Of a DNA stretch of 52,551 nt, positions 26,865 through 36,954 are shown piece by piece (the stretch's first letter is position 1; every line of letters begins with the position of its first letter). Location: positions 1-52,551 of the forward strand of contig NZ_BMDZ01000040.1 in the NCBI RefSeq assembly GCF_014636235.1, written 5' to 3'. This stretch comes from Tistrella bauzanensis (GTDB lineage Bacteria; Pseudomonadota; Alphaproteobacteria; Tistrellales; Tistrellaceae). The translations under genes were made by a program, and so were the position numbers. Below the pieces are notes generated by a model. That model was given only the letters and a program-made list of their open reading frames with translations, made no database searches and was not told the origin of the DNA.

Positions 26865-29312
26865 ATGGCCGCACGCTTGACCGGAAACGCCCGGACCAAC
26901 CGCTTCCTGCCCGCCGGCGCCGCGGGTGTGTTCGCACGTCTGGGCGGCGTGGCCGGCGGCCTGTGCGTCGCCGCGGCGGCGCTGTGCCTGATTCTGGCGC
27001 TCGCAAGCTATGACCCGACCGACCCGTCGCTGAACAACACCTCGGAATTCCCGCTGGTCAACAACCTGCTGGGGCTGTCGGGGGCCTATTTCGCCGACAT
27101 GTCGCTGCAGGCCCTGGGGCTGGGGGCGCTGATGCTGCCGCTGGTGATGCTGGGCTGGTCGTGGCGGCTGATGCGCGGCCGCGGTCTGCCGATGCTGTGG
27201 CTGAACCTCACCATTCTGCCGGTGGCCCTGGTCACCACCGCCGGCCTTGCCGCCGCCTTCGGCCGGCCCGAGGGCTGGCCGCTGGAAAGCGGGCTGGGCG
27301 GTGTCGTCGGCATGCTGCTTTATGCGCGCCTGACCGCCATTATCGGCGTTGGCCCCTATCTGGTCGTCACCCTTGGCCTGACCCTTCTGGGCGGGTTTGC
27401 CGCATCGGGCATGGCGCTGGGCGACTGGCAGCGCATTGGCGGCGGCATCGCCGCCGGCGCCGGGCTGATTGCCCGTGGTGGTGGCGCGCTTGCCCGGTTG
27501 GGCCGGCGCGGCGATGACGACGGCGACCCGCGCGCGGCCGCCCGCGACCGCCGCCGCGCCGCCCGCCTCGCCCGCCAGGGCCAGCCCGAGGGCCGTCGCC
27601 AGTCGGAGCCGCGCTTCGACGACGATGCCCCGCCGCCTGTGGCGCGCCGCCGCGAGGCTGTCGCCGCCGAGGCGTCGAGCCCCGATGGCCCCGGCCGCGA
27701 GGGAGGCCCGCGCATCGGCGCGCCGCGCCGCAATATCGAGGCCGCCGCCGCCGAGGCCCGCCGCCGCAACCCGCTGGACCTGGATGATGGCGGCAATTAT
27801 CGGCTGCCGGCGCTGGATCTGCTGGCGCTGGCGCCGCGCGGCAGCGGCCAGGGCCAGGATCCGGGCCTGCTGGCCGAACAGGCGCGCGGGCTTGAGAAGG
27901 TGCTGGAGGATTACGGCGTCAAAGGCCGGATCGTCGAGGTCCGCCCCGGCCCGGTGGTGACGCTGTTCGAACTGGAACCCGCGCCGGGGATCAAATCCTC
28001 ACGCGTGATCAGCCTGGCCGACGACATCGCCCGCTCGATGAGCGCCATATCCGCGCGCGTGGCGGTGATCCCCGGCCGCAACGCCATCGGCATTGAGCTG
28101 CCCAATCCCCGGCGGGAGACGGTGTATCTGCGCGAACTGCTCGCCAGCGAAAGCTATGAGAACACCGCATCGCGGCTGGCGCTGGCGCTGGGCAAGGACA
28201 TCGGCGGCGTGCCGGTGGTGGCCGATCTGGCGCGGATGCCGCATCTGCTGGTCGCCGGCACCACCGGATCGGGCAAGTCGGTCGCGATCAACACCATGAT
28301 CCTGTCGCTGCTCTACCGACTGTCGCCCGATCAGTGCAAATTCATCATGATCGACCCCAAGATGCTGGAGTTGTCGGTCTATGAGGGCATTCCCCATCTG
28401 CTGGCACCGGTGGTGACCGAACCGGGCAAAGCGGTGGTGGCGCTGAAATGGGCGGTGCGCGAGATGGAGGGCCGCTATCGCGCCATGTCCAATCTGGGCG
28501 TGCGCAATATCGGCGGCTACAACAAGCGTGTCGCCGAGGCGCGCGATGCCGGCGAGGTGCTGACCCGCACGGTCCAGACCGGCTTCGACGCCGAGACCGG
28601 CAAACCGGTCTTCGAGGAACAGGGCCTCGAAACCGAGCCCATGCCCTATATCGTGGTCGTGGTCGACGAGATGGCCGATCTGATGCTGGTCGCGGGCAAG
28701 GATATCGAGGCCGCGATCCAGCGTCTGGCGCAGATGGCGCGCGCGGCCGGCATCCACCTGATCATGGCCACCCAGCGGCCGTCGGTCGACGTCATCACCG
28801 GCACGATCAAGGCCAATTTCCCCACCCGGATCTCGTTCCAGGTGACCAGCAAGATCGACAGCCGCACCATTCTGGGCGAACAGGGCGCCGAACAGCTGCT
28901 GGGCCAGGGCGACATGCTGCACATGGAAGGCGGCGGCCGCATCACCCGCGTGCACGGCCCCTTCGTGTCGGACGAAGAGGTCGAGAAGGTGGTGCGGGCC
29001 CTTAAAGAACAGGGCATGCCATCCTACATCGAAGCCGTGACCGACGATCCCGAGCTCGCCCAGTCGACCACCGCCGAGTTGATCGGCAGCGGATCCGGGG
29101 GCGGCGGTGGCGAGGATGACCTGTACGACCAGGCGCTCGCCGTCGTGCTCAGGGAACGCCGGGCCTCGACCAGCTTCATTCAGCGCCACCTCCAGATCGG
29201 CTATAACCGGGCGGCGCGGCTGATCGAGCGCATGGAGAATGAAGGTGTCGTCAGCCGGGCCGACCGCACCGGTCGCCGGGAGGTTCTGCTCGGCGAGCAG
29301 GGCGCCGACTGA
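26865..29312 (+). CDS. ftsK: DNA translocase FtsK
   Basis: An 815-residue FtsK/SpoIIIE protein. The N-terminal 200 residues hold four membrane segments, then an Arg/Asp/Ala-rich linker of about 100 residues. The motor follows, with Walker A GTTGSGKS near residues 466-473, Walker [12 protein letters not shown] near 595, and [24 protein letters not shown]. The C-terminal gamma winged helix ([40 protein letters not shown]) reads KOPS sites and activates XerD. The ATG at 26865 was chosen because the frame upstream overlaps the aminotransferase gene and lacks membrane character. It pumps chromosome ends through the septum during division. lolA follows within 26 bases, a common order in alphaproteobacteria. 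Confidence 0.96.
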   Translation: MAARLTGNARTNRFLPAGAAGVFARLGGVAGGLCVAAAALCLILALASYDPTDPSLNNTSEFPLVNNLLGLSGAYFADMSLQALGLGALMLPLVMLGWSWRLMRGRGLPMLWLNLTILPVALVTTAGLAAAFGRPEGWPLESGLGGVVGMLLYARLTAIIGVGPYLVVTLGLTLLGGFAASGMALGDWQRIGGGIAAGAGLIARGGGALARLGRRGDDDGDPRAAARDRRRAARLARQGQPEGRRQSEPRFDDDAPPPVARRREAVAAEASSPDGPGREGGPRIGAPRRNIEAAAAEARRRNPLDLDDGGNYRLPALDLLALAPRGSGQGQDPGLLAEQARGLEKVLEDYGVKGRIVEVRPGPVVTLFELEPAPGIKSSRVISLADDIARSMSAISARVAVIPGRNAIGIELPNPRRETVYLRELLASESYENTASRLALALGKDIGGVPVVADLARMPHLLVAGTTGSGKSVAINTMILSLLYRLSPDQCKFIMIDPKMLELSVYEGIPHLLAPVVTEPGKAVVALKWAVREMEGRYRAMSNLGVRNIGGYNKRVAEARDAGEVLTRTVQTGFDAETGKPVFEEQGLETEPMPYIVVVVDEMADLMLVAGKDIEAAIQRLAQMARAAGIHLIMATQRPSVDVITGTIKANFPTRISFQVTSKIDSRTILGEQGAEQLLGQGDMLHMEGGGRITRVHGPFVSDEEVEKVVRALKEQGMPSYIEAVTDDPELAQSTTAELIGSGSGGGGGEDDLYDQALAVVLRERRASTSFIQRHLQIGYNRAARLIERMENEGVVSRADRTGRREVLLGEQGAD

Positions 29313-29338
29313 GCGCGCAATCGAGGAGTATCCCCCTG

Positions 29339-30064
29339 ATGTCCGTCCGCAGGCACGCTCACCGCAGCAGCCCCAGGGCCACCAGCCCCATGGCCGCGCG
29401 GGTCGCATCACGACTGGCAGTGCTTGTCATCGCGGCGGCCGCCGCGGCCATCCAGCCGGCAGCCGCCCAGCAGAAGCCGGCAGCGGCGGCAGCAGCCAAG
29501 GCGCCGCCACCGCCCGCCGCCGCCAGCGAAGCGCGCCGCGACATCGAACAGGCGGAACGCTATCTGAACAGCTTCCGCCGGCTTCAGTCGCATTTCGTGC
29601 AGGTCGCCCCCGACGGTGCCACCTCGGAAGGCACCTTCTATCTGTCGCGGCCCGGCCGGCTGCGGGTCGAATATGACCCGCCGGTCGATCAGCTGATCGT
29701 CGCCAACGGCTCGCAACTGGTCCATTACGACCGCAAGCTCGACCAGCCCTCCTATATCCCGCTCAGCCAGACCCCGGCCGGACTGCTGACCCGCGAGACC
29801 TTCGATTTCGACGATCCGCTGCTGGAATTCGGCGGCTACACCCGCGAGGCCGGCGCGTTCTCGATCACCGTGCGCGATGCCGAAAATCCCGATCTGGGAT
29901 CGCTCAGCCTGATCTTCACCGACAATCCGGTGGCGCTGCGCCAATGGGTGGTGACCGATCCGCAGCGCGGCGTCACCCGCGTCACCCTCAGCAATGTCCG
30001 GCTCGATCCCACGCTCAGCCGTGACCTGTTCGTGTTCAACCGGTTCGACCGCTCGACCAAGTGA
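29339..30064 (+). CDS. lolA: LolA-like outer-membrane lipoprotein carrier protein
   Basis: The 241-residue periplasmic protein has a long basic N-region and hydrophobic core ending AAAQQ (about residue 45), then a Pro/Ala linker. The LolA fold starts at ARRDIEQAERYLNSFRRLQSHFVQVAPDGATSEGTFYLSRPGRLRVEYDPP. It would shuttle lipoproteins from LolCDE to the outer membrane. A second ATG at residue 18 (MAARVASRL) would give a more usual signal peptide. It follows ftsK, and its stop overlaps the start of the next gene. Confidence 0.88.
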   Translation: MSVRRHAHRSSPRATSPMAARVASRLAVLVIAAAAAAIQPAAAQQKPAAAAAAKAPPPPAAASEARRDIEQAERYLNSFRRLQSHFVQVAPDGATSEGTFYLSRPGRLRVEYDPPVDQLIVANGSQLVHYDRKLDQPSYIPLSQTPAGLLTRETFDFDDPLLEFGGYTREAGAFSITVRDAENPDLGSLSLIFTDNPVALRQWVVTDPQRGVTRVTLSNVRLDPTLSRDLFVFNRFDRSTK

Positions 30065-31455
30065 CGATGACGTCCGGGCAGGCGGCCGCCACGGCCGGAC
30101 CGGACATCACCAGCCGGGCGGTGTGGGCGATCGCCGGGCCGATGATCCTGTCGAACCTGTCGATCGCGGCCCTGGGCGCGGTCGACACCGGCGTTGCCGG
30201 ACATCTGGGCAGTGCGACACCGCTGGCTGCCGCCGCCATCGGCAGCCAACTCGTCGCCTATCTGGCCTGGGGCGCCGGCTTCCTCAGGATGAGCACCACC
30301 GGCCTCGCCGCCGCCGCCAGCGGTCGCGGCGATCTGGCCGAAGAGGCGGCGGTGCTGTGGCGCGGGCTTGCCGCCGGGCTGATCGCCGCCATCGTGCTGT
30401 CGGCGCTGGCGGCTGGATTCCTGGGGCCGCTGGTCCGGGTCTTCGGGCCGCCGCCGGCGGTGGCGGCGCTGGCGGGCGATTATATCCTGATCCGTCTGGC
30501 CGGGCTGCCGGCGGCATTGGCGGTGCTGGTGCTGGTCGGCTGGTTCGTGGGCCGGGGCGATGCCCGGCTGCCGCTGGCCATGATCCTGGCCACCAACATC
30601 GTCAATGCCGGGCTGGATGTGGTGCTGGCGCTGTGGCTGGGCATGGGGCTTGCCGGTGTGGCGCTGGCCAGCGCCATCGCCGAATGGACCGGCTGCCTGA
30701 TCGGGCTGGCCGCAGCCTTCCGCCATCTGGCGCGCCGCCACCGGCTGCGGCCCGATATGGCACGGCTGACCGACTGGCCGGCGCTGGCGCGCTTCGCGCG
30801 GGTCAATGGCGATATCTTCGTCCGCACGCTGCTGCTGATCGGCAGCTTCGCGCTGTTCATGAGTCTGGCCGGGCGGCTCGGCACCAACACGCTTGCCGCC
30901 ACGGCCTTGCTGCTCACCTTCCTCACCATCGCCTCCTATGGCCTGGATGGCATGGCCTATGCGGCCGAAAGCCTGGCCGGCCGGGCGCTTGGGGCCGGCG
31001 ACATGGCAGGCTTCGACCGGGCGGTGCGGGTCACCGGCCTGTGGACGCTGGGCCTGGGGCTGGTGGCGGCGCTGGCCTTCGCGGTCGGCGGGCCGTGGCT
31101 GATCCGGGCGCTGACCGATCTGGCGCCGGTGCGTGCGCTGGCCTTGTCGCTTCTGCCCTATGCGGTGGCGCTGCCGCTCGTCGCCTGGGCCTGTGTCTGG
31201 CTCGACGGCGTGTTCATCGGCGCCACCTGGTCGGGTGCCATGCGCGATGCCATGCTGCTGGCCTTCGCAATCCATCTTGGACCGGCGCTGCTTCTACCCG
31301 ATATCATGGGGGCGGACGGGTTGTGGATCGCCTTCCTCGGCCTGTTCGCGGCGCGCGGTCTGGCCATGGCCGGCTGGTACACCATCCGCCGCCGGCGCCT
31401 GGGGGCCGCCCTGTCAATCACAGCCCCTGCGTCCGCCACCGCCACCGCCCGGTGA
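30061..31455 (+). CDS. MATE-family multidrug/DinF-type efflux transporter
   Basis: A 464-residue membrane protein with twelve predicted helices in two halves. It opens ITSRAVWAIAGPMILSNLSIAALGAVDTGVAGHLGS, which is the MATE N-terminal signature, and continues AYLAWGAGFLRMSTTGLAAAASGRGD as in the DinF subgroup. It would export cationic compounds with Na+ or H+ counterflow. The GTG at 30061 overlaps the lolA stop; an ATG at 30067 is an alternative. No link to LolA function is implied beyond cotranscription. Confidence 0.92.
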   Translation: MTMTSGQAAATAGPDITSRAVWAIAGPMILSNLSIAALGAVDTGVAGHLGSATPLAAAAIGSQLVAYLAWGAGFLRMSTTGLAAAASGRGDLAEEAAVLWRGLAAGLIAAIVLSALAAGFLGPLVRVFGPPPAVAALAGDYILIRLAGLPAALAVLVLVGWFVGRGDARLPLAMILATNIVNAGLDVVLALWLGMGLAGVALASAIAEWTGCLIGLAAAFRHLARRHRLRPDMARLTDWPALARFARVNGDIFVRTLLLIGSFALFMSLAGRLGTNTLAATALLLTFLTIASYGLDGMAYAAESLAGRALGAGDMAGFDRAVRVTGLWTLGLGLVAALAFAVGGPWLIRALTDLAPVRALALSLLPYAVALPLVAWACVWLDGVFIGATWSGAMRDAMLLAFAIHLGPALLLPDIMGADGLWIAFLGLFAARGLAMAGWYTIRRRRLGAALSITAPASATATAR

Positions 31456-31508
31456 TCACCGGCCTTCGCGCCCTCAACAGGTCAGCACCCGTGTCGCACC
31501 CGTCATCC

Positions 31509-32297
31509 ATGCCCGCCCCCACTGTCGTCCGCACCGGCCGGCGCCCGGTGATCGCGGTCACCGCCTGCATCAAGCCGGTGGAAGGCAGCCCCTTCCATGC
31601 CGCCGGCATGAAATACGTCGAAGCCGCGGCCGAAGGGGCCGGCGGCATGCCGCTGATCGTGCCGGCGCTGGGCGACGGCATCGATATCGACCAGCTCCTT
31701 GGCATAGTCGACGGCATCCTGGTCACCGGCAGCACATCGAATGTCGATCCGGCGCTGTATGGCGGCCCGGCACCGCGGCCCGGCAACAAGGGCGATGCGG
31801 CGCGCGATGCCACCACCCTGCCGCTGATCCGCGCGGCGATCGACCGCGATCTGCCGCTGCTCGCCATCTGTCGGGGCCATCAGGAACTGAACGTGGCCCT
31901 GGGCGGCACGCTGCATCAGCATGTCCACGAGGTGCCGGGAATGATGGATCATCGCGACGACGGCACCCGGCCCTGGGAGGAACGCTTCGGTCATGCCCAT
32001 CCGGTCACGGTGGTGACCGGCGGCATGCTTCAGCGCAGTCTGGGCGGCCGGACCACGATGATGGTCAATTCCCTGCACCATCAGGCGATCGACCGGCTGG
32101 CACCATCGCTGGTGGTTGAGGCCACTGCCGCCGATGGCGTGGTCGAGGCGGCAAGCCTTCCCGGGCGCCGCTTCGTACTGGGCGTGCAGTGGCATCCCGA
32201 GGCGCTCTGGCGCATCGATGGCGACCATGCCGCCATCCTTCAGGCCTTCGGCGAGGCCGCGGCCGCGCGCGCGGTGTCGCACAGCACGGCTGCCTGA
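31509..32297 (+). CDS. Class I glutamine amidotransferase, PuuD-like gamma-glutamyl hydrolase
   Basis: The 262-residue protein has RPVIAVTACIKP, the oxyanion region DGILVTGSTSNVDPALYG, the nucleophile Cys121 in AICRGHQELNVALGG, and the catalytic His-Glu in GVQWHPEAL near residue 232. This is the C26 peptidase/PuuD family that cleaves gamma-glutamyl-gamma-aminobutyrate and similar gamma-glutamyl amides. The nucleophile elbow has His after CRG where Met or Ile is more frequent. No other putrescine pathway gene is near, so the exact substrate is open. Confidence 0.85.
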   Translation: MPAPTVVRTGRRPVIAVTACIKPVEGSPFHAAGMKYVEAAAEGAGGMPLIVPALGDGIDIDQLLGIVDGILVTGSTSNVDPALYGGPAPRPGNKGDAARDATTLPLIRAAIDRDLPLLAICRGHQELNVALGGTLHQHVHEVPGMMDHRDDGTRPWEERFGHAHPVTVVTGGMLQRSLGGRTTMMVNSLHHQAIDRLAPSLVVEATAADGVVEAASLPGRRFVLGVQWHPEALWRIDGDHAAILQAFGEAAAARAVSHSTAA

Positions 32298-32330
32298 CCA
32301 CACCCCCTCCCCATCTGCCCGCAAGGTATC

Positions 32331-32948
32331 ATGCCCCGCATCCCTGACGATTTCGACGACGACGACGAGACCGGCTTCGACCCCGATCACCCCCTGGCCG
32401 ACCATCCGGCCCTGGCGGCAGTTGCCCGCTTCGCGCGCATGCTGGAGGCGATCCCGTGGTTTCAGCGGGTCGGCGACAAGGTCGATGCCGACGATCGTGC
32501 CGCGGCCGAAGACTATCTGTCGGCGCTGGGCTTTCCCGGCACCGCTGTGGTGCCGGTCGGCAACTGGATCGAGGCGGCCGATGTCGCCGAAGCCCATGAC
32601 ATGCAGAGCCCGGCCTGGGAAGAGGAGGAACATCTCCGCGCCGTCGCCCATGAAACCGCGCTGGAGCTGACCGACGAGGAGGCGCTGGAGGTGGCGCTGG
32701 CCCATGTCGCCCATCAGGCGGCGTCGCTGGTCGGCCCGGCCGCCGTGCTGTCGATGCGGGTCGGCGGGCTGGACGATGAGGCGCTGGCCCGCGCCGCCGC
32801 CGGCCATGCGGTGCAGGCCTGCCATCTGGCCGCCCTGGTGCTGGCCGCCGGCTTCGACGAGGATCACCCCTTCGCGCTCAAATTCCGCCTTTATGAACGC
32901 GGCCGCTGGCCGGTCTCGATCACCGGCGACAGCTTCAACCTGTTCTGA
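32331..32948 (+). CDS. Conserved acidic protein of unknown function
   Basis: The 205-residue protein starts with a very acidic stretch (DDFDDDDETGFDPDHP) followed by a helical body with Ala-rich segments and no signal peptide or membrane helix. Coding is supported by consistent G/C third positions over the full length and by a start 33 bases after the amidotransferase stop. I do not recognise the family. The balanced, compact composition suggests a soluble cytoplasmic protein. Confidence 0.7.
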   Translation: MPRIPDDFDDDDETGFDPDHPLADHPALAAVARFARMLEAIPWFQRVGDKVDADDRAAAEDYLSALGFPGTAVVPVGNWIEAADVAEAHDMQSPAWEEEEHLRAVAHETALELTDEEALEVALAHVAHQAASLVGPAAVLSMRVGGLDDEALARAAAGHAVQACHLAALVLAAGFDEDHPFALKFRLYERGRWPVSITGDSFNLF

Positions 32949-32993
32949 TCCACGCCACCGCTCATGGGATGCCAGCCGGCCGGCCGGCCGGCG

Positions 32994-33047
32994 TCTCATG
33001 ACGCGCGCATGATGGTTATGTCTCATGACGCGCGCATGACGGTTATA
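32994..33047. repeat. Tandem 27-bp repeat ending in a TATAAT element
   Basis: Two 27-base copies (32994-33020 and 33021-33047) share TCTCATGACGCGCGCATGA. Each contains the near-palindrome TCATG-ACGCGCG-CATGA. The second copy differs near its end so that GGTTATG becomes GGTTATAATG, which creates a good -10 element at 33042-33047 upstream of the symporter gene. Confidence 0.75.
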
Positions 33048-33169
33048 ATGCACGACACAGATGCCGCGACACTGGCAACCGCCTCGCTTCTGCGGTCAAA
33101 TGATCGGGGCGGGCCAGAAGACCGCGTCAAGCTGAGCCAGAAGCCCGACCTCATGAAAGGTCCGGCCGC

Positions 33170-34582
33170 ATGGACAGCCTTATCAATTTTCTGAACGACA
33201 TCCTGTGGGGCTATCTGCTGATCTATGGGCTGCTGGCGGTGGGGGTGTTTTTCACCATCCGCCTCGGCTTCGTCCAGATCCGGCATTTCCCCGAAATGTT
33301 CCGCGCCGTGCTCGGCTCGGCCGAAGGCGACAAAGCCGGTATCTCGCCCTTTCAGGCATTGTGCACCAGCCTCGCCTCTCGCGTGGGGACCGGCAATCTG
33401 GCCGGGGTTGCGGTGGCGCTCTATCTGGGTGGTCCCGGCGCGATCTTCTGGATGTGGATGGTGGCGCTGGTCGGCATGGCCACGGCCTATGCCGAAAGCA
33501 CGCTTGCCCAGCTCTACAAGACCCGCAATGCCCATGGCCAGTATCGCGGCGGCCCGGCCTTCTATATGGCCAAGGGCCTGCGTGCGCCCTGGGCCGGCCA
33601 TATCTTCTCGATCTGCCTGATCCTGTCCTTCGGGCTGGTGTTCAACGCGGTTCAGGCCAACTCGATCGCCGAGGCCACCGAAACCGCCTTCGGCATCGAC
33701 AAGATCTGGGTCGGCATCGCGGTCGCGGCGCTGGCCGGCGTGGTGATTTTCGGCGGCATCCGCCAGATCGCGCGCTGCGCCGAAATCGTCGTGCCGTTCA
33801 TGGCCGTGGTCTATCTGGGCGTGGCGCTCTATGTCATCGCGGTCAACATCGCCGACCTGCCCGCCGCCATCGGCCTGATCCTGCGCAGCGCCTTCGGCCT
33901 TGAACCCGCTGTGGGTGGTGTCGCCGGCGGCGTCGCCGCCGCCATGCTCAACGGCGTCAAGCGCGGGCTGTTCTCGAACGAGGCCGGCATGGGCTCGGCC
34001 CCCAACATCGCCGCCGTCGCCACCCCCGATCCGCATCACCCCTCGGCGCAGGGATTCGTTCAGGCGCTGGGCGTGTTCATCGACACCCTGCTGATCTGCA
34101 CCGCAACCGCGGTGATGATCCTGCTGTCCGACCGGCTGGTGCCGGGATCGGGTGTCACCGGCACCCAGCTCACCCAGGAAGCGCTGATCGTGCATATCGG
34201 CCCGTTCGGGGCCTATTTCATCGCGATCGCGATCTTCTTCTTCGCCTTCACCAGCATCGTCGGCAACTATGCCTATGCCGAAAACGCCCTGGTGTTCCTG
34301 AAGGCCGACAGCACCACCGGCATCAGCATTCTGCGCTGCGGCACGCTGGCCATGGTCGTCTGGGGCGCCTATGAAAGTGTCGGCACGGTGTTCAACGCCG
34401 CCGATACCTCGATGGGGCTGATGGCGGTGATCAATCTGGTGGCCATCTGCCTGTTGTCGGGCACGGTCGCCAAGCTGACCCGCGACTATGTCACCCAGCG
34501 CCGCACCGCGCCGCCGGTGTTCCACGCCGCCGACTATCCGGAACTCGCCGGCGAGATCGACGAGAAGATCTGGACCCGCTGA
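33170..34582 (+). CDS. AGCS-family alanine/glycine:cation symporter
   Basis: A 470-residue secondary transporter with about eleven membrane helices. Typical parts are FFTIRLGFVQIRHFPEMFRAVLGS, GISPFQALCTSLASRVGTGNLAGVAVAL (the AGCS signature), and NGVKRGLFSNEAGMGSAPNIAAVA. It imports alanine or glycine with Na+. An AAAGG lies nine bases before the ATG. A TATAAT in the repeat upstream (33042-33047) is a candidate promoter. The gene converges on phaZ and shares a palindromic terminator with it. Confidence 0.93.
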   Translation: MDSLINFLNDILWGYLLIYGLLAVGVFFTIRLGFVQIRHFPEMFRAVLGSAEGDKAGISPFQALCTSLASRVGTGNLAGVAVALYLGGPGAIFWMWMVALVGMATAYAESTLAQLYKTRNAHGQYRGGPAFYMAKGLRAPWAGHIFSICLILSFGLVFNAVQANSIAEATETAFGIDKIWVGIAVAALAGVVIFGGIRQIARCAEIVVPFMAVVYLGVALYVIAVNIADLPAAIGLILRSAFGLEPAVGGVAGGVAAAMLNGVKRGLFSNEAGMGSAPNIAAVATPDPHHPSAQGFVQALGVFIDTLLICTATAVMILLSDRLVPGSGVTGTQLTQEALIVHIGPFGAYFIAIAIFFFAFTSIVGNYAYAENALVFLKADSTTGISILRCGTLAMVVWGAYESVGTVFNAADTSMGLMAVINLVAICLLSGTVAKLTRDYVTQRRTAPPVFHAADYPELAGEIDEKIWTR

Positions 34583-34606
34583 TCCGATCCGGCACCCCTG
34601 ATACGG

Positions 34607-34640
34607 ACATGGCCGGCCCCATCGATGGGGCCGGCCATGT
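34607..34640. terminator. Bidirectional terminator between the AGCS symporter gene and phaZ
   Basis: ACATGGCCGGCCCCAT (34607-34622) and ATGGGGCCGGCCATGT (34625-34640) form a perfect 16-bp inverted repeat around CG. It lies between two convergent genes and can serve both. Confidence 0.8.
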
Positions 34641-34668
34641 CATGTCACGCTGTGTGTGAGGCAGGGTA

Positions 34669-35895
34669 TCAGTCGCGGGCGTGGGCACGCATGAACGAGG
34701 CGATGCGCGGCTTCACCTGTTCACGCCAGCGGCGGCCGTTGAAGATGCCGTAATGGCCGACACCGGCCTGCTCGTAATGGCCATGCATGGCCTCAGGCAG
34801 ATTGTTGCACAGCAGATGGGTGGCCCGGGTCTGGCCGATGCCGGAGATGTCGTCCAGCTCGCCCTCAACCGTCATCACCGCGGTGCGGGTGATCGCGGCG
34901 GGGTCCGCCAGCCGGCCATGAACCATCATCTCCCGCTTGGGCAGCAGATGGCGCTGGAACACCCGGTCGATGGTCTCAAGATAGTATTCCGCCGGCAGAT
35001 CCATGACCGAGAGATATTCGTCATAGAAGCTGCGATGGGCATCGGCGCTGTCGCCATCGCCCTCGACCAGATGCTCATACAGCTTCACATGGGCGCCGAT
35101 ATGGCGCTCAAGGTTCATGGTCATGAACCCGGTCAGCTGCAGAAAGCCCGGATAGACCCGGCGGCCGATGCCCGGATAGATCCCCGGCACCGAATGGATG
35201 ACATTGTCCTCGAACCACTTCAGCGGCCGGGTCATCGCCAGTTGGTTGACCTGGGTCGGGCTTTCGCGGGTATCGATCGGCCCGCCCATCAGCGTCATGG
35301 TCGCCGGCGCACAGGGGTCCTCGTCGGCATTCATCAGCGCCACGGCGGCCAGCACCGGCACCGATGGCTGACACACCGCCATCACATGGGTGCCTTCGCC
35401 CAGGTGATGCAGGAAGGCGATGACATACTCGACATAGTCGTCCAGATGGAACGGGCCTTCGAACAGCGGCACGTTCCGGGCGTCGGTCCAGTCGGTGATG
35501 TAGACGTCGTGATCGGGCAGCAGCGCCTCGACCGTGCCGCGCAGCAGGGTGGCGTAATGCCCCGACAAAGGCGCCACCAGCAGCAGCTTCGGATCGTTCA
35601 GCCCGGGTGCCTCGCGCTTGAAGTGCAGCAGCTTGCAGAAGGTCAGATCGCTGACGATCTCTTCCACCACCGGCACGGTCCGGCCGTCGATCACGGTATG
35701 GTTCAGCCCGAAGGCCGGCTTCTCGTAACGGTCCGTCACCCGTTCCAGCACCTCGGCGGCCGCGGCGATCATGCGGCCATAGGGTGAATAGGACATCGGG
35801 TTGAACGGGGAACTGTGAATGCGCTGCGCCGCCCGCGCCATCAAACGGATCGGTGTCACGGTCGCTGCATGCAGTTCATGTAACTGATAGAGCAT
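34669..35895 (-). CDS. phaZ: Intracellular polyhydroxyalkanoate depolymerase (PhaZ)
   Basis: About 408 residues from the ATG at 35895 (MLYQLHELHAATVTPIRLMARAAQRI). The nucleophile motif is CQPSVP with Cys at about residue 175, as in Ralstonia PhaZa1, where Cys replaces the lipase-box serine. YITDWTDARNVP, DDYVEYVIAFLHHLG and TVEGELDDISGIGQT are other family blocks. There is no signal peptide, consistent with action on internal PHB granules. It implies that this organism stores PHA, although no synthase is in the window. Confidence 0.94.
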   Translation of the reverse strand: MLYQLHELHAATVTPIRLMARAAQRIHSSPFNPMSYSPYGRMIAAAAEVLERVTDRYEKPAFGLNHTVIDGRTVPVVEEIVSDLTFCKLLHFKREAPGLNDPKLLLVAPLSGHYATLLRGTVEALLPDHDVYITDWTDARNVPLFEGPFHLDDYVEYVIAFLHHLGEGTHVMAVCQPSVPVLAAVALMNADEDPCAPATMTLMGGPIDTRESPTQVNQLAMTRPLKWFEDNVIHSVPGIYPGIGRRVYPGFLQLTGFMTMNLERHIGAHVKLYEHLVEGDGDSADAHRSFYDEYLSVMDLPAEYYLETIDRVFQRHLLPKREMMVHGRLADPAAITRTAVMTVEGELDDISGIGQTRATHLLCNNLPEAMHGHYEQAGVGHYGIFNGRRWREQVKPRIASFMRAHARD

Positions 35896-36324
35896 GACCC
35901 CTCGCACGCTGCCCGGCGATCATCATCGATCGTGCCGGTTGCGGCGGCGCCCGCACCTCCCTCGTGGACGGACGCCGTCTGTCACTGTTGAACCTGTCGT
36001 CAGTCGGTCCGGTCCATTCTCGGGACCGGGCCCGTCGCCAGGTGTCCACCGGCGCTCGCTGGCGGATTTCCGCCAGTTTCCGGGCTTTTCAGACCCGCAA
36101 CGCCGCCCGGGCGGCGCCCGCCGCCAGAGACGTCGCTGGAACGCCACTGTTAAACATCTGTTTCAATTAGGCATTATCCGCCGAAAAAGTAAACGAGTTC
36201 CGAAGACGTTGCCGAAAATCCACGACATCGTCCCCGAACGGTCACCGTGGGCGTGCGATCCGGCCCGAAACGGGCGGATTTCGGCGGTTCCGTGTCGAAT
36301 GTCGGTCCGGCGTCAGGGCCGGTA
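35896..36324. other. Non-coding region between phaZ and the SCO1-like gene
   Basis: About 430 bases without a convincing gene. The part from 36150 to 36240 is AT-richer (TTAAACATCTGTTTCAATT and CCGAAAAAGTAAACG), as expected for a promoter of phaZ on the minus strand. I could not define clear -35/-10 elements. Short open frames here lack codon bias. Confidence 0.5.
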
Positions 36325-36945
36325 TCACAGACCGGCGCGAATGGCCTCGACCATGGTTTCCGGCGTGTCGCCACGGCTGAAATGGGTCAGATAGCGGCCT
36401 TCGCGGTCCATCAGATAGATGAAGGCGCTGTGGTCGACCAGATAATCGCTGGCGCTGGCGTCGTCGCGGACCGCCTGATAATATACCCGATAGGCCTTGG
36501 CGGCGGCGGCGATCTGCTCAGGGGTTCCCGTCAGGCCGTTGATGCGGCTGTCGAACAGGGTCAGATGGCGCGCCATCTGGTCGACAGTGTCGCGCTCCGG
36601 ATCGACGGTGATGAAGACTGGCGCCACCTTGTCGGCGTCGTCGCCCAGCATCTCCAGCGTCGCCGAGATCTTCTGAAGGTCGGTGGGGCACACATCCGGG
36701 CAATAGGTATAACCGAAATAGACCAGCATCAGCCGGCCGGCATAGGTCTGGTCGGTCACCGCCCGGCCCGACTGATCGGTCAGGGTGAAGGGGCCGCCGA
36801 TCAGCGCTTCGCCCGATGCCACGCCGCGCGCGCGATCGGCCGACATCTCGGTCCAGCGCAATGCCAGCACGCCGCCGATCGCGATCACCGCGGCAATGGC
36901 GATGATCGTCAGCACCGACGGACGGCGAGGGGCCTTTTTCGACAT
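36325..36945 (-). CDS. SCO1/SenC family copper chaperone
   Basis: A 206-residue protein with an N-terminal membrane anchor (residues 11-29) and a thioredoxin-like domain facing the periplasm. The copper ligands are present: C82 and C86 in TYCPDVCP, and H172 in YLVDHSAFIYL. It helps assemble the CuA centre of cytochrome c oxidase. The ATG at 36945 fits the anchor best; 36954 is also in frame. It is a chromosomal respiratory gene and has no obvious link to the island copper pump. Confidence 0.93.
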   Translation of the reverse strand: MSKKAPRRPSVLTIIAIAAVIAIGGVLALRWTEMSADRARGVASGEALIGGPFTLTDQSGRAVTDQTYAGRLMLVYFGYTYCPDVCPTDLQKISATLEMLGDDADKVAPVFITVDPERDTVDQMARHLTLFDSRINGLTGTPEQIAAAAKAYRVYYQAVRDDASASDYLVDHSAFIYLMDREGRYLTHFSRGDTPETMVEAIRAGL

Positions 36946-36954
36946 CGGCTGCAT

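Noticed and set aside
29994-31508. Upstream part of the amidotransferase frame, which could make a 767-residue fusion
   Set aside because: It overlaps lolA and the MATE gene in another frame and has no protein-like character before the ATG at 31509.
32949-33169. Glycine riboswitch ahead of the AGCS symporter gene
   Set aside because: This is a common partner, but no tandem aptamer-like GGAGAG/CCGAAGG elements are present; the region is a tandem repeat.
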